Shown: positions 33,047 through 44,100 of the stretch, piece by piece
How the letters are laid out: each line of letters opens with the position of its first letter
Numbering within the stretch: the stretch's first letter is position 1
Assembly: GCF_043290135.1 (NCBI RefSeq)
Contig: NC_134707.1
Coordinates: forward strand, 76,402,987 to 76,466,986
Direction: 5' to 3'
From: Rhipicephalus microplus
Taxonomy: Eukaryota > Arthropoda > Arachnida > Ixodida > Ixodidae
Length of the DNA: 64,000 bases
The notes under the pieces: generated by a model
What the model saw: the letters and a program-made list of their open reading frames with translations, nothing else
The model's database searches: none
What the model was told of the DNA's origin: nothing
Translations under genes and position numbers: made by a program

Positions 33047-33270
33047 TGTTACGTATTCGGCGGCTGGACGACAGCCGGCCCAGGAAAGAGACGACTCAAG
33101 CAGTGCCAGGAAGACAATCCCAGTTAATTCACCTTGCGGCGCGTTTTTAAGCGCTACGCAGCCAATCGCAGGTTGGCACGAAAGAAAAGAAAACAGCAAG
33201 ATAACAGCAATCGGGCAATGTTATCAGAAAGCCCCGACGTAGAAAGAGGGCGAGCACTGCAAACGTTACA
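33047..33270 (-). repeat. Mini element 3' LTR (224 bp)
   Basis: Identical to 33862-34085 except at 33126. On the minus strand this change turns the AATAAA polyadenylation-like signal into AATTAA. It lies at the 3' end of the element in its own sense. Confidence 0.92.
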
Positions 33271-33318
33271 ACTCGGCCAAAGCTACCCCTAGCGGAAGGC
33301 GTTCAAGAGGATGACGCT

Positions 33319-33681
33319 TCATGAACGGCTGGAGGTGGTAACAGGTAGCCAACACGTCCTCTCAAAGTTGACGAGATACAAAGTGATGTCACTGCCAGCC
33401 TTGAAAGGTTGCATGTATCCTCGCATATCGAAACTGTCATTGCGTTCAAGGTTATGCAGTTGCATCTCTTTTAACTTCAGTTCTACTTCTCGTTCTTTGA
33501 GCTTTTCCGAGACTGCCCTCCAACACTCCTCGACTTCGTCGTCGTTTGCTCCGCATTTGGATATCGCTTCGATAATTGCAGGCTTCCGCATAGACTTCTG
33601 TACAGGGATACCGAGCTCTTCAGCTAGCAGCACTAGGTTGGGTTTCGTTAACGACGTGAGGATCATGACTGCAGTTAACAA
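33319..33681 (-). CDS. Gag N-terminal stub of the mini LTR element
   Basis: An open frame of 120 codons from 33681 to a TGA at 33319-33321. An N-terminal helical part (LTKPNLVLLAEELGIPVQ, then AIIEAISKCGANDDEVEECW) leads into a Glu/Lys-rich coiled-coil-like stretch (EKLKEREVELKLKEMQL) and the block MQPFKAGSDITLYLVNFERTC. That block is characteristic of the start of capsid in a separate Ty3/gypsy lineage, unlike the Gags of gypsy1-5 here. The sequence then ends abruptly after a few residues. Whether the protein is made or is only a remnant is unknown. The first codon is taken from the longest frame. Confidence 0.7.
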   Translation of the reverse strand: MLTAVMILTSLTKPNLVLLAEELGIPVQKSMRKPAIIEAISKCGANDDEVEECWRAVSEKLKEREVELKLKEMQLHNLERNDSFDMRGYMQPFKAGSDITLYLVNFERTCWLPVTTSSRS

Positions 33682-33861
33682 GTGCTACCCTGATATGTAC
33701 TACTATTTAGCAAAGTCAACAACAAATACAAAAGAACCTCGACTACCAAGTAAATGCTGCTAATGCTCCCAATGAAGTCAAGCAAGCCGTGCTCTCACCA
33801 AACCGGACGCCAAGGCCGCCTTCGACGTGCGCTCCATACCGCCGCCACCGCTGCCACCAGC

Positions 33862-34085
33862 TGTTACGTATTCGGCGGCTGGACGACAGCCGGCCCAGGA
33901 AAGAGACGACTCAAGCAGTGCCAGGAAGACAATCCCAGTTTATTCACCTTGCGGCGCGTTTTTAAGCGCTACGCAGCCAATCGCAGGTTGGCACGAAAGA
34001 AAAGAAAACAGCAAGATAACAGCAATCGGGCAATGTTATCAGAAAGCCCCGACGTAGAAAGAGGGCGAGCACTGCAAACGTTACA
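33862..34085 (-). repeat. Mini element 5' LTR (224 bp)
   Basis: Direct-repeat partner of 33047-33270, keeping AATAAA on the minus strand. It is followed in element sense by GC and then TGGTGGCAGCGG (33859 down to 33848), a plausible primer-binding site. Confidence 0.92.
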
Positions 34086-34568
34086 ACCTGCACCCCAGCA
34101 CAGCCCAATGCAGCTACCAGCGCTCGAATTGCATGGTTCACTCAACTCACTCACACCGCGACCATCTTCCCAGCCTTACAACGCCTGGCGCACATCGCGG
34201 CCGACTTGCTTCTATTGCGGCATCCGTGATCACATTTCAAGGTTTTGCCGATGCCGTCAACAAGACGAAAGACGAAGCTACGATAACTTTGAACGGGACG
34301 ACTTTTACCCCACTGGACCATCCTATCACTGACTGTATCAGAGCAGCACACGTCGGTCGCCGTCTCCGCAGAACCTGGGCTCAGTTGGCAGTTCCCGTTT
34401 TTCACGTCGTCACTCACCTTCACCGATGCAGTGTTCCTCTTCTCCTCTCCGACCTTCTACTTCAATTTCCGACCGCCAACTGGAAAACTAAACAGTGCAG
34501 CTTCGGGAGGAAACGATGCATCTTTTGAACTGCGTCAAACTCCTCCGGATCGCCCATGAAATGTTTTA

Positions 34569-35024
34569 TTGGTGTATGTTGAAGGTATACAGACAGAGGC
34601 ACTGGTAGACAGAGGCGCATCACTTCCCGTAATTCGTGCAGACTTTGGTGCCCGCTTGAAAAAAGTTAGGGCGCCATACGATGGTCCTCCCCTTCATTGC
34701 GCAGATGGAGTCCCTATTCAGCCTTCAAGTGTTTGCACAGTCCGCGTTTTCATAGATGGCATCATTCACCACATTCAGTTTCTTGTAGTTCCTTGGTGCA
34801 CTTACACAGTAATTTTAGGGTGGGGCTTCCTTTCTTCGGCATCAGCTTCAATATCGTGTCGTCAGCGAGTAATTCAAATGTCACCTACTGAGAGTTCATC
34901 CGATGTCGATCCATACAGCTTCCGTTTCGTTGCTGCCGTTGATTGTTTCATCTTGGCAGGAGATGAACAAATTCTCACGATCGCTTCGGATACTATAGTT
35001 AACGGTGACGTGTTCGTAGCTTAA
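34569..35024 (+). pseudogene. gypsy4 protease with DRG in place of DTG
   Basis: Retropepsin-like: EALVDRGASLPVI at the active site, where the catalytic Thr is Arg, and YTVILGWGFLSSASASI at the C-terminal motif, where the usual D of GxDFL is Gly. With the active-site change the enzyme should be dead. The frame stops at 35022. Confidence 0.8.
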
Positions 35025-35126
35025 TCAGTTCGCTCTGAACCTGCGGGGCTTGCCGTAGCACCCGGCCTTGTGCGATTTAACGACAGTGAACCATTGGTCA
35101 CCGCCTAGAACCCAACTTCTTCGCCA

Positions 35127-35827
35127 GTGATGTTGCTCCAGGGCACTGCTGTCAGCTGCTTCGCTGACCGCGAGCCTTTTTCGCTGGTTCCCCTTCACGC
35201 AGAATCAACGCCTTTTTCTGCTACAACTGATATGAAGACTAGCACTGTTGCTTTAAATGACACCATAAGTCCTCACCTTACAGCCGAGCACAAAAGAGAC
35301 CTCTTAGACCTTCTCCAAAAGCACCGCCATTCGTTTGACGTTCATTCTAAAGTTTTGGGCCGCACGTCTGTTGCAGAGCACCGCATCGAAACCGAAGGCA
35401 GCTACACGGTACGCCGCCGCCCATACCGTCTGTCTTCGGCGGAACGGCAAATCATTGAGGAAAACGTCGCCGACATGCTCAAACGGGATATTATTCGATC
35501 TTCATCCAGCTCTTGGTCGACTCCTGTGGTGTTGGTCAGGAAAAAGGATGGCTCTGGTTGCTTTTGTGTTGATTACAAAGCGCTCAATAAGATCACGAAA
35601 AAAGGTGTATATCCGTTGCCATGCATAGATGATGCTCCGGACTCCCTAGAAGGCGCAGAATATTTCTCCAGCCTCGACCTCCGATCTGGGTATTGACAAA
35701 TACCTATGCATGAAGCAGACAAGGAGAAAACAGCGTTTGCGACGCCTGATGGACTTTACGACTTTAACGTCATGCCTTTTGGCTTATGCAACGCTTCCGC
35801 AACATTCCAGTGCATGATAGGTACTGT
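35127..35827 (+). pseudogene. gypsy4 reverse transcriptase, N-terminal half
   Basis: KHRHSFDVHSKVLGRTSVAEH, then RRRPYRLSSAERQIIEENV, a STPVVLVRKKDGSG...FCVDYKALNKITKKG block and LDLRSGY, a TGA at 35694, then [29 protein letters not shown]. The sequence is cut at about 35827 before the catalytic YxDD. Confidence 0.85.
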
Positions 35828-35900
35828 ATTCATAATCATCATCATCAGCCTGACTACGTCCACTGCAGAACAAAGGCCTCTCCCATGTTCCGCCAGTTAA
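35828..35900 (-). mobile_element. LINE 3'-end fragment with (ATC)n tail
   Basis: AATCATCATCATCAGCCTGACTACG, with the (ATC)n run at about 35833, is followed by CACTGCAGAACAAAGGCCTC and then TCCCATGTTCCGCCAGTTAA. This matches, from memory, the conserved 3' terminus of a CR1/RTE-like arthropod LINE family, whose tail points to the left. Only about 70 bp remain, at the point where gypsy4 is truncated. Confidence 0.55.
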
Positions 35901-37106
35901 TAGATTGATTATCTATATAAATATAGTTATTACAAATAGCACACTAAAAAGAAAGTGCAATACTTTAAATTGATACCTTGCACTCTTTTGTAGGACTCAT
36001 GACTCATAACTTTCATGCCTCAGTCAAATGAATTTGTGATGTAATGTTTCATTTGAACACAAAGAGAATTCAGAAACAGACTTTCGCATAGGCCACACTA
36101 ATTAGTACACTGCATTGCTAGAATATGCATTAATACAGGAAATAGTGTTTATCAGTTGACTACAAGCAGAAATGAGACAGTCAACAAATTAAAGTAATGG
36201 CCAATAAAACGAAATATTTCTGCAAGTATATTTTGTTTTGCCATCAGGTGAACCTAATTATACACTAAGCTATGAATTTTGTAAGACAAAGCCGTTTACA
36301 TGTAGTCTACCAAAAAAGTAGCCTACAAATCTATTCTGTTGTCCTTTTTTGAAGAGATGTATTGAATAGCGGCCATTGTCTTGTGAACTTTAAAAAAAAG
36401 TAGATTTGTGCACCTTGGCTCATCTTGAATATAAATTGAAGGAGTGTGAGAAGACGAGGTGGGCAGCTGGAACGAACCACAGTAGAGAAAGACCATCGGC
36501 TTCCATCTTCAGCCAACGCCTACTACACTGTGGACGTTTTCTGCTTGTACGCTTGCAGATTCGCGCTACTCAAAGTTATACTGCTAAACACGTTCCAAGG
36601 GCCAAGTTTTCATGTTGTTTCATTTGTTGCACTGTCTTATGACTTCAGCTGATGTATTTACGTCTTTGATCTACTGCTCTCTTGTCCAATGGGAAAGGCT
36701 TAACAATTACCAATTCTGCTCGTCGCCTACACTATCCTACATTGACAGCTGTATCAATTCCACTTTTGCACAGTGAAAGCCCTTTCGCTTGATGCCAGCT
36801 TAACAATTCTTTTCTTCATTGGCTGGACTTTCTTTCGATGACAACCTATATGGTGCTGACGCTCGCAAGCTGGACTGGCATGTGATGGCAGGTCAACAAT
36901 TGGTGTTGGTGCTCATCGACTAAATTCCTCAAAACTTACATGATAAAAATTTTCACTTGTGCACATTAAGTGGGTAGTCTCACGGTGTGAGCCTGTTAAT
37001 ATTTACGTAAGATCATCTGATTCCTGTCCTACCATGGCTGCTTAACACTGTCCACATTTGATCATAAAATGACGTCTTGAACATTTCAACTAAACATTTC
37101 ATGCAG
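35901..37106. other. Intron of the synaptotagmin gene (no feature seen)
   Basis: AT-rich DNA upstream of the first recognised synaptotagmin exon. I looked for the missing C2A exons here and did not find them; they may lie left of gypsy4 or outside the window. Confidence 0.5.
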
Positions 37107-37220
37107 TGTTCCAATGACACCGAAGTGGGGGAGGCGATCGTTCCCCTGAAAGAAGTCGACAAGTTGGTGGAAGATCCAACAAATCACATGCTAGAATTGG
37201 AGCTGAAGAAACCTAAGCAG
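37107..37220 (+). CDS. Synaptotagmin exon: end of C2A domain
   Basis: A 114-bp phase 0-0 exon. The acceptor is CATTTCATGCAG ending at 37106 and the donor is CAG|GTGAAA at 37221. It encodes NDTEVGEAIVPLKEVDKLV and continues to ELELKKPKQ, matching the last beta strands of a synaptotagmin C2A (the E-x-I/V-G-E-x-x-x-P-L motif). The next exon continues in phase with the C2B start. Earlier exons (transmembrane segment, most of C2A) were not found. Synaptotagmins are vesicle membrane proteins acting in secretion. Confidence 0.75.
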
Positions 37221-38415
37221 GTGAAATATTTTCACTGCATACTATTTTGGGTGATGTTTATAGTATTGTGTCTGTGGCGTATCTTCGGCTGCCAAAACTC
37301 TTGGTGTATGCCTCATCGCATCGTCTTTCCTTCAGAAATATGCTTCTGCTGGTTTCGCCGTGCGATCTCGAAGAAAGTTGTCTGCAGTGTTTTTTCTAAA
37401 CGCAGTAAGCAGGCAAGATTGTTTAGAAAAAATACTTCGCTGCTGTAGGAACCTGATAGGGTGAGATGGGGGAACATACATAGTGAACGTTAGGGTCTCG
37501 AATTGGGCTGGTTGATATATACTGATTTTCAAAGAAAAAAATTATTCTTGTGTTCGTGCTGTTGGCGCACAAAGAAAAGAAACAAGTCAGGGTTATTAGA
37601 ATTTCCATCTGGTCACTGTGCACAGCATGCTTACGAAGGATCAGTTGCTCCTAATTGGCTGCTGAAACAGAGCAAAATTTATTTGTTTTCACTAATGGCA
37701 ACATTGATTGGCTCTGTTAATTCACGAGTCTTCTTTCTCTCGTCATTGCTTCTTCCAAAAGTCGCAACGATGTTGTCTTTCTACTAGCGTGTCGTAAGAC
37801 ACACTGGCTGAGTTCCTCATCTCAATGTTTGAGACATTTCATGAAGCACAAAGCTAATTAATAAATTATCTTTAAGCACTATTGTCTAATGTTTGAGCCT
37901 CTAATATTTTTATAAAAACATGTTATAGGTCTGTGCTGCATACGTGCCTCACTTGTGTTCTAAACAAGATGCTCAATGAGCTGTATCATTGACAATTCTA
38001 TCCACTCACTGGATTGAGGACGCAAATTTCAAAAACATTGGCATGGTAAAGACAGGATCACATTTAAGTACAACTATCTCCGTGGCTCAGATTGTGAAAT
38101 GTTCGCATGCCTTATGGCAGCTGCCACGTGGCATACAATGAGTTGGAGCTATTAAAACACAACTCAATAATCACACTTGTCAACCACGATGATAACATTA
38201 TCCATAATATTTACGACGAGAGGCCAGCAGTTGTCTATTTCTTGGGTATTCACAAATTACAGAAGTTAATGTTGGAAGTAGAGTTCTCTCAAACAGCATA
38301 AATATAAATAGTATAATGGCATCATGTGAAAAAAAGACATGCCCATGTAGTCATCAATATTGCTGCGACATTCTAGAACTGAAATTGCGAATTCTATTTT
38401 CTGCTCTGCAAACAG
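37221..38415. other. Intron of the synaptotagmin gene
   Basis: It joins the exons at 37107-37220 and 38416-38530 and is AT-rich. No repeat or internal coding sequence is recognised. Confidence 0.65.
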
Positions 38416-38530
38416 TTCAAGGGAGAGATTCTGTTCGGGCTGAGCTACCTGCCTACAGCCGAGAGGCTCACCTTTACCATAATGAAGGCCAGCAATTTGG
38501 CATCGCCCATGAACAACCTGGAGTCTTTCT
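38416..38530 (+). CDS. Synaptotagmin exon: start of C2B domain
   Basis: A 115-bp exon. The acceptor is CTCTGCAAACAG ending at 38415 and the donor is TTCT|GTAAGT at 38531. It encodes FKGEILFGLSYLPTAERLTF and then TIMKASNLASPMNNLESF, the classical first strands of a synaptotagmin C2B (G-E-I/L-x-x-x-L-x-Y-x-P-x-x-x-x-L). The last base plus two bases of the next exon form one codon (phase 1). The loop that normally carries the first calcium-binding Asp reads ASPMNNLESF, so calcium binding at this site is unlikely. Confidence 0.9.
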
Positions 38531-40818
38531 GTAAGTTCAAGCACTGTTTTTTGTCTGATATACTGAGGATATTTTTTGCTTGCTCTTTGGATACACATAT
38601 CTCAGCTTACTACATCTGTATATGTCCTAGCCTTGCTTCTATACTCGCTTAAATATTTCCATGAAAAATGATCTGAATAGAGGGCTTAGCTTATGCAATA
38701 ATTAGAAATATTGTCGTTGTGTGAAACAGTATGCGTTATGGGAGGAACGGTTTCACTGTAGATACCCTAGACTATCAATACTTATGTGCTCTTCACAGAA
38801 ATTGAAGCCATCACTTTTTCAGGCTCTATCAAGTCGTTGTCTTGCTTGAAAAGCACTGAATCAGAGCAATTCTTTATATCTATAGAGATATGCTGGCATT
38901 TTGATGAATGCCTCACTAAAAAATGCAACAAACATATTCTGCATAGCGGAACATAGCGTATTCTTGTGAAGTGCTAGTTGTGCTCCAGTGTTTAAGAACA
39001 AGTTGTCTAGTTATTTCACCATCTTTTCAGCTTGATGTTTGATAGCTAAAGCATGCTATATTACAAATGGCTAGGTCAAGAGCAGAAACGCAGCTCTATT
39101 TTTTTATTCATAGCACCCATGTTTTGCAAAGCATGACTTAGCTGCTCCACTTTGCTCCTAGCTGTGTACCAGCTTTGTATACGATTGTGAATAATATATC
39201 GAAAGCTTAAATGTATTAGGCATGTTAACAAACAATTTGTGTGAATGAAACACAGGTTAACATTTTCAGAAATTATTTATATACAGCAGAAGAACAATAT
39301 TTGCAATACTCAAGAAAGGGTTACAAATTTACGGATGCATGCACTCTCTTTTGCAAAATAGAAAGTATAGTAGTCTTTCTTTACAAACACATTACAATAG
39401 TCATTACTTTTAAAATGGCCGACAACTTTTGCCGCGGCCAATACACACATACAGAAAGCTTTGCAGAAGCCTTTCAAAACTACTGCAAAAATGCTTTTTA
39501 GGGGTCTATTAAGTCTAAAGAAGAAGCAAAGAAGCCTTCCTGACTTCTTTTTCACATTGAAGCATGTGGAAATAGAAGCTAGTTTATATAAACTCGCTCG
39601 TATGGGTGATATAAACGAGCGAAAATTCAGTGTGAAGTTGGCAGGAGTTCAGTTGGGTGAACGTTTTTGTACTTCAAAAAAAATAAATGATAATAATTGT
39701 TCATCTTGGGTAAGATAGAATACATTTCTTGAGTATGTACTCGTTGTTAGTAATATGTGCATTTCGGCCATATATCCTTGTTTTCAGAACCTTGTTCAAA
39801 TACCTTAAATCTTTGACGTAGAAAAACTTCCCTTTGAAGGAATTCAAAGCCTGTATATATCAGTTTTACTACTTTTTGACCAAATGGTAATCCGTTCAGC
39901 AAGAAGCTTAAACAAAGCTTTTCGCCTGTCCAGTACAAATTGTTAGAGCAAGTCATAAGGGCAATTTTATTATAGAAGTGCAACAATGAATCCAAATACA
40001 TGCATATAAAAGGAGACAACCAGAAGGATAGAGAAGCTTGCGTGTAGCAATGGCAGTGAAGTAAGTGCAAAGTTTTTCGAACATACGGGTCAATATTTTA
40101 GTAATGTTTATCAATAATTTAGAAAAATGAATGTGTTTGACACCCACATCAAAATTTATTGCCAACATAGTGCTGCTTTAACCACAACTAAATTCGTTTT
40201 GATGGTACCATACATGAATGGGGCATTGAAAAACAGAAGTATAAAGAAATCGATTGGTAAATAGAACTTTTTTATCCTCCTTCGGAAATTGGGTCACCAT
40301 TGCACCTGGTTAGAGGCGCATGAAAAAATAAAACTTAAGTCACAATTTTTTTTCATTTGAGCATGCTCCGTCATAGTGTTCCAACCCGAATGTCATCCTG
40401 AGATGTCATGAACTTGATGGGCTTTATGTAGATTCACCAAAAGGACAACAATAACTTCATTCGTTTTGTCATGTTATGTTCCCAGGTCTAAAAACAAGCA
40501 AGCTATATTTCAAATTCATCCCATTGATTATGAAGGCTCTTACAAGCATTGTTGAAACGCAGTATGTCGCTGCTAATCAGAGAGAAAGCATATATTGAGG
40601 GTCGACACTTGTTTGTGTGATTCTTGTGGTACGTCTAGCTTTTTTATCGTAGCTAACTGAACTCAGCCTTTATTACTTTGTATCCTTTTTCATCCTTTTA
40701 TCTGTCTTGCGGCTTGTTAGGAAGCTTTTTGTGGGAGGAGCAATCTACCTGTATTCGCAAGATGTTTTCTCCTTTTATTCTATTCATAACGTGTCCTTGA
40801 TTGTATTCTATATCGCAG
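38531..40818. other. Intron of the synaptotagmin gene
   Basis: 2.3 kb of AT-rich DNA. It holds one copy of a ~70-bp interspersed repeat (39734-39802) whose partner is at 48238-48305. No exon was found in it, and the flanking exons join in phase. Confidence 0.6.
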
Positions 40819-41165
40819 ATCCGTGTGTTCGTGTGCTCCTGTTCCATAGCGGGAAGCTTCGCAAGAAAAAGAAGACAGCCGCCCAGCATGCTACGCTTTG
40901 TCCTGTCTACAACGAGTCGCTGACGTTCGACGTGCCGCAGACCGAGCTGGACAACGTCGTCTTTCTGGTGGTGGTCAGCCACCGGGACCCTTCCCAGACC
41001 GTCTCCTCACCGGAGTCACCCACGACTCCCGTGGCCGGAGCCCCGCAGCAGCACGTCGGCAAAGTGGTCGTCGGAGCCTGCGGCCGCAGCAGCGTACTCC
41101 ACCACTAGAACGCCATGAAACAGAGCCCGCGCAAGCAGGTCACCCAATGGCACACGCTCCAGTGA
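40819..41165 (+). CDS. Synaptotagmin last exon: C2B, interrupted by TAG (Syt12-like)
   Basis: The acceptor is TGTATTCTATATCGCAG ending at 40818. It encodes PCVRVLLFHSGKLRKKKKT (the polybasic strand), ATLCPVYNESLTFDVP and HVGKVVVGACGRSSVLHH, then TAG (41106-41108), then NAMKQSPRKQVTQWHTLQ and TGA (41163-41165). The family has Trp where the TAG stands (H-W before the final helix), and the downstream frame is still perfectly C2B-like. It is therefore a recent nonsense change, a sequencing error or recoding. The loop-3 Asp pair of calcium-binding C2Bs is absent. The V-G-K-V-x-x-G-A...H-W pattern suggests Syt12, from memory. Confidence 0.88.
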
Positions 41166-44100
41166 ATGGACACGTTTCGCGCGGCGAGTGCAGCCTGGTA
41201 TGGACTAACTTGTGTGGACATTACAGGAGGCGAAACAAGCAGCGAGCACGTTCAAATATCTGAAGCGATATTTGCTTACGTGCAAACACCAGAGTCACCC
41301 TGGGGCAATCGCACTCCTCGCATGTGCTTCGAAATTGTTAAACCAAGGCAATTAATGTGCACAATTTGGAGGAGTGGCCATCAGAGGTGCACGAGCACTT
41401 TCTGAGGGCGACATGTCAGTGGTGTTTAATAGCACATATGAATAGGTAGAAAGCAAACCCTCCGATGGATCTGAATATACACAGGAATGGCAATTGATGG
41501 TATTGTGAAAATGAAACTGGTACTGCGATTTCCTTCCAATACCCACCCACTCCTGTAGTCTTGTACGATTACTCATGTCCCTATTCATGTTGGAAACTGA
41601 CTGAGAGAATTTATGGAGGCTATCAACTGTAGTTTACAAGTCTCATAAACGATGACAATGTGGCATTGTTTGTTTCCGAACTTAGGATGCCGTCTTCATT
41701 GAACAGCTGGGAATTCAGTCACCCAATGCCAGAGACAAACTTCCCACATTCGTTAACCAGTCACAGCATGCCGTTTGTTGCCATCCTGGTTTATTACGGT
41801 TCATTTCCTTTCAAAATTCAGTGTATATTGTCAGACTTGCATGCCAACACGACCGTTTCGTTTGGAGAAAAAAATCCCCGGGTTATTTGACAACTTCCGA
41901 GTGCACAGCTATATCTTTGGCATAAAATGCACTCGATTTTTTCACTTTGGAGTGGCGTGGTGCTGGAGACAGTCAGAGAGCAGTAGTAGCGGACGATACC
42001 AAGTAGGAAGGTACATCGATTTTCTGTGGAATCCTTTCTTCGGGGCAAGAGCGTTCTCGCTATGAAATGACCATCATAAGAAGGAAGTTGTTACCAACTT
42101 CAACTCGTGTCTCCATTCTAATATAAACCTATTTCTCTATACGCAGAACTCATCACTCTGGATTTACATAAACCACAAATTGGAGGAATAGTGGCAGTTT
42201 CATCTCGCGACGTTGCTTCATAATTCACACGAAATAATTGTCGTGTATTATTTTGTCACCGTCCACGTTTTTTGGCGTATGTTGACATGAAGTAACTGTA
42301 CTTTCGTTCATTTTAAATACTGTAGTCACAAAGTTGGGCTACTATGCTCAAGAAGGCGTGTTCGATTCCCAGCCGTCGTGACTGCTGTACCATTTGAACT
42401 AAACACAAAATGAAAAAAAAAACTACCTTGTACTTCCATGTCAGTGCACTTTAAAGTTGTCCTCAATTAATTTTGAGTCCTCTGTTGTAGCATGACTCCT
42501 AATAATGTATTTATTTTTCTACGCGAAACCTGAGAAAAAAACTATCATTAACCGTACTTAGAAAATGGGGGAACTGTGAAATTTAGACAAGCAGGTTGGC
42601 TGTTTATCTGTCTCAATGCTTATCAGCTCTCGGGAACAGTTTCATTGATAGGTGAAATTTGGGCAGGAAACTTGTAGCGTACAAATCATATTCTTTGAAA
42701 AGTTTTGAAGAAATCGCAACCAGCGAAGCATTCCCCATCCTGTGTGCTAGACTATAGGCCAACTCTGCACTAGTACACTAAAGTGGTATTCTAAGCGAGT
42801 GCTCAAACTCATGGCCATTAAAAACCAATTTCGGGGAAACAACCATAAGCGGCACTATATTTACATAAACTATGGCATTTTTATTGGCTATATATGTTTT
42901 AGGCTAGGATCGATTTTTGAAAAAAAAAAGTGCATGCAATGTGGTAAAATTTAGTCAACTTGGACGTGGCATCTGTTATGTATATACATAGATGCACCTC
43001 TTAGAAGTTCAAATTTGGATAAAATACTTGATTTGTGATATTATACTGACTGTTTTTTAATCTCGAAGACTTATCACTTTTTACTGTCTAGAAGTACCTT
43101 GGTTCCGTTGGGAGGGCAACTGATGAAGTTGTCGTAAAAACGTGACATAGTTGATAGGCAAAGGCACGCTTGAATTTTTTTCTTGTGCTCCTCTTCATAT
43201 GCACCACTCGAATAACAGGCAAAGGAACAATGAGTTATTGTTTTACGGCATATTTATTGTTCCAGAGTGAGAATCCAGGCTTGACGTTCCAACACTACAG
43301 CACGATGCTTTGGAGATGTTATAGTTTCTTTGTCTACCTGTATGCCTCATAAAAGTACCTCCCATGAAGTATTTGTTTCCTCCTCCTTCCTAACTCATAC
43401 CACAAAAAATTTATGACATAGTTGGTAACATTCTGCATGGTTAATTGGGGCTACAGGCATGGTGAAATAATTTGTTAAACCCTTTATTGAAGTCCCAAGG
43501 TTTATGACACAGTCATCGTGAGCTTCGGTACTAATTGCTGATGCTGGAAATGCCAACTAGTGACGTTTCGAAATATCATTGAAATATCTGTGCTTCCTTG
43601 ACATATGTTTTTTGTCCTTTTGATGTCCTTTTTCTTCAAACAATAACACTCCCGTTTTGTTGCGGAAGAAGAATATGTGTGATGTATAGCTACCTTTCCC
43701 CATACACTGTGCTCGCACGACAGGGATGTATTCTCGCTGTGAAACATCCAAGTCCACACAAATTGACAAACTTTTCATATTCTGCTAATGAAGTTTCTCG
43801 CATGTGTATACTTGTACACTTCTTTTTTTGCATGGGGCAAGTGCATCTAAGCAAGCAAGTTTATAGTATTGCAAGAAGTATATAAACAGCTGAATACAGA
43901 AATAAATTAGTAACAATTGCCTGCAAAAAAAACAAGTGGAAAACACTGAAAATATTAGAACATTTTTTCTCTCACAATTATTAATATCTGAACTTCTGTG
44001 ACATCTACAATATAATAATATTTTAATGTTAATTTGTGGAAAACAACAGTTCAATTGGACACTTCTTCGCGATTTTCAGATCAATCTGCAGAAACATTTA

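Larger units (their letters stand above)
33047..34085 (-). mobile_element. Mini LTR retroelement with gag stub (1,039 bp)
   Basis: Two 224-bp direct repeats (33047-33270 and 33862-34085) that start TGTTACG and end GTTACA differ at one base (33126). They enclose 591 bp. The target duplication ACCT lies on both sides (33043-33046 and 34086-34089). The orientation is minus, because the minus-strand LTR reads in order GATTGG, a TTAAAAAC TATA-like box and AATAAA, and a primer-binding-like TGGTGGCAGCGG follows the right LTR. It lacks protease, RT and integrase, so it would depend on another element for mobility. Confidence 0.92.
32132..34509 (+). pseudogene. gypsy4 Gag, split by the mini LTR element
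   Basis: The start is taken as the ATG at 32132 (MSQADQPSAPG), since the upstream ATG at 32087 lies in leader sequence. The capsid has DEDVEDWLEEYDRVSAINSWD, TWPAFTRQLRQIFANPP and SYIDDVLAFCRRID. The frame is open to 33046, where the mini element begins. Removing that element and one ACCT copy joins ...AARTP to APQHS... in the same frame. A CCHC knuckle (CFYCGIRDHISRFC) follows at about 34210. A later frameshift leads to the RSPSP tail and the end GGAAAACTAA near 34489. Confidence 0.88.
31882..35827 (+). mobile_element. gypsy4: decayed Ty3/gypsy element (5' portion)
   Basis: A plus-strand element with a probable 5' LTR ending at 32010 (CCATCTTACA), then TGGTGGAGAGTGCTG as primer-binding site, gag (32132 on), protease and the N-terminal half of RT. 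It is cut at 35827, where a LINE 3' end begins, so RNase H, integrase and the 3' LTR are missing. A mini LTR element lies inside gag (33047-34085). The LTR start at 31882 (TGTGAGC) is a guess. Confidence 0.75.

Noticed and set aside
33754..34332. A 192-codon open frame across the right LTR of the mini element and gypsy4 gag
   Set aside because: It is a chance fusion of LTR sequence with the gag C-terminus. Removing the insertion shows the true gag frame.
38316..38534. A 72-codon frame starting MASCEKKTCPCSHQYCC
   Set aside because: The real coding frame here is another one (GEILFGLSYLPTAERL), bounded by splice sites. The Cys-rich frame is a shadow of it plus intron.
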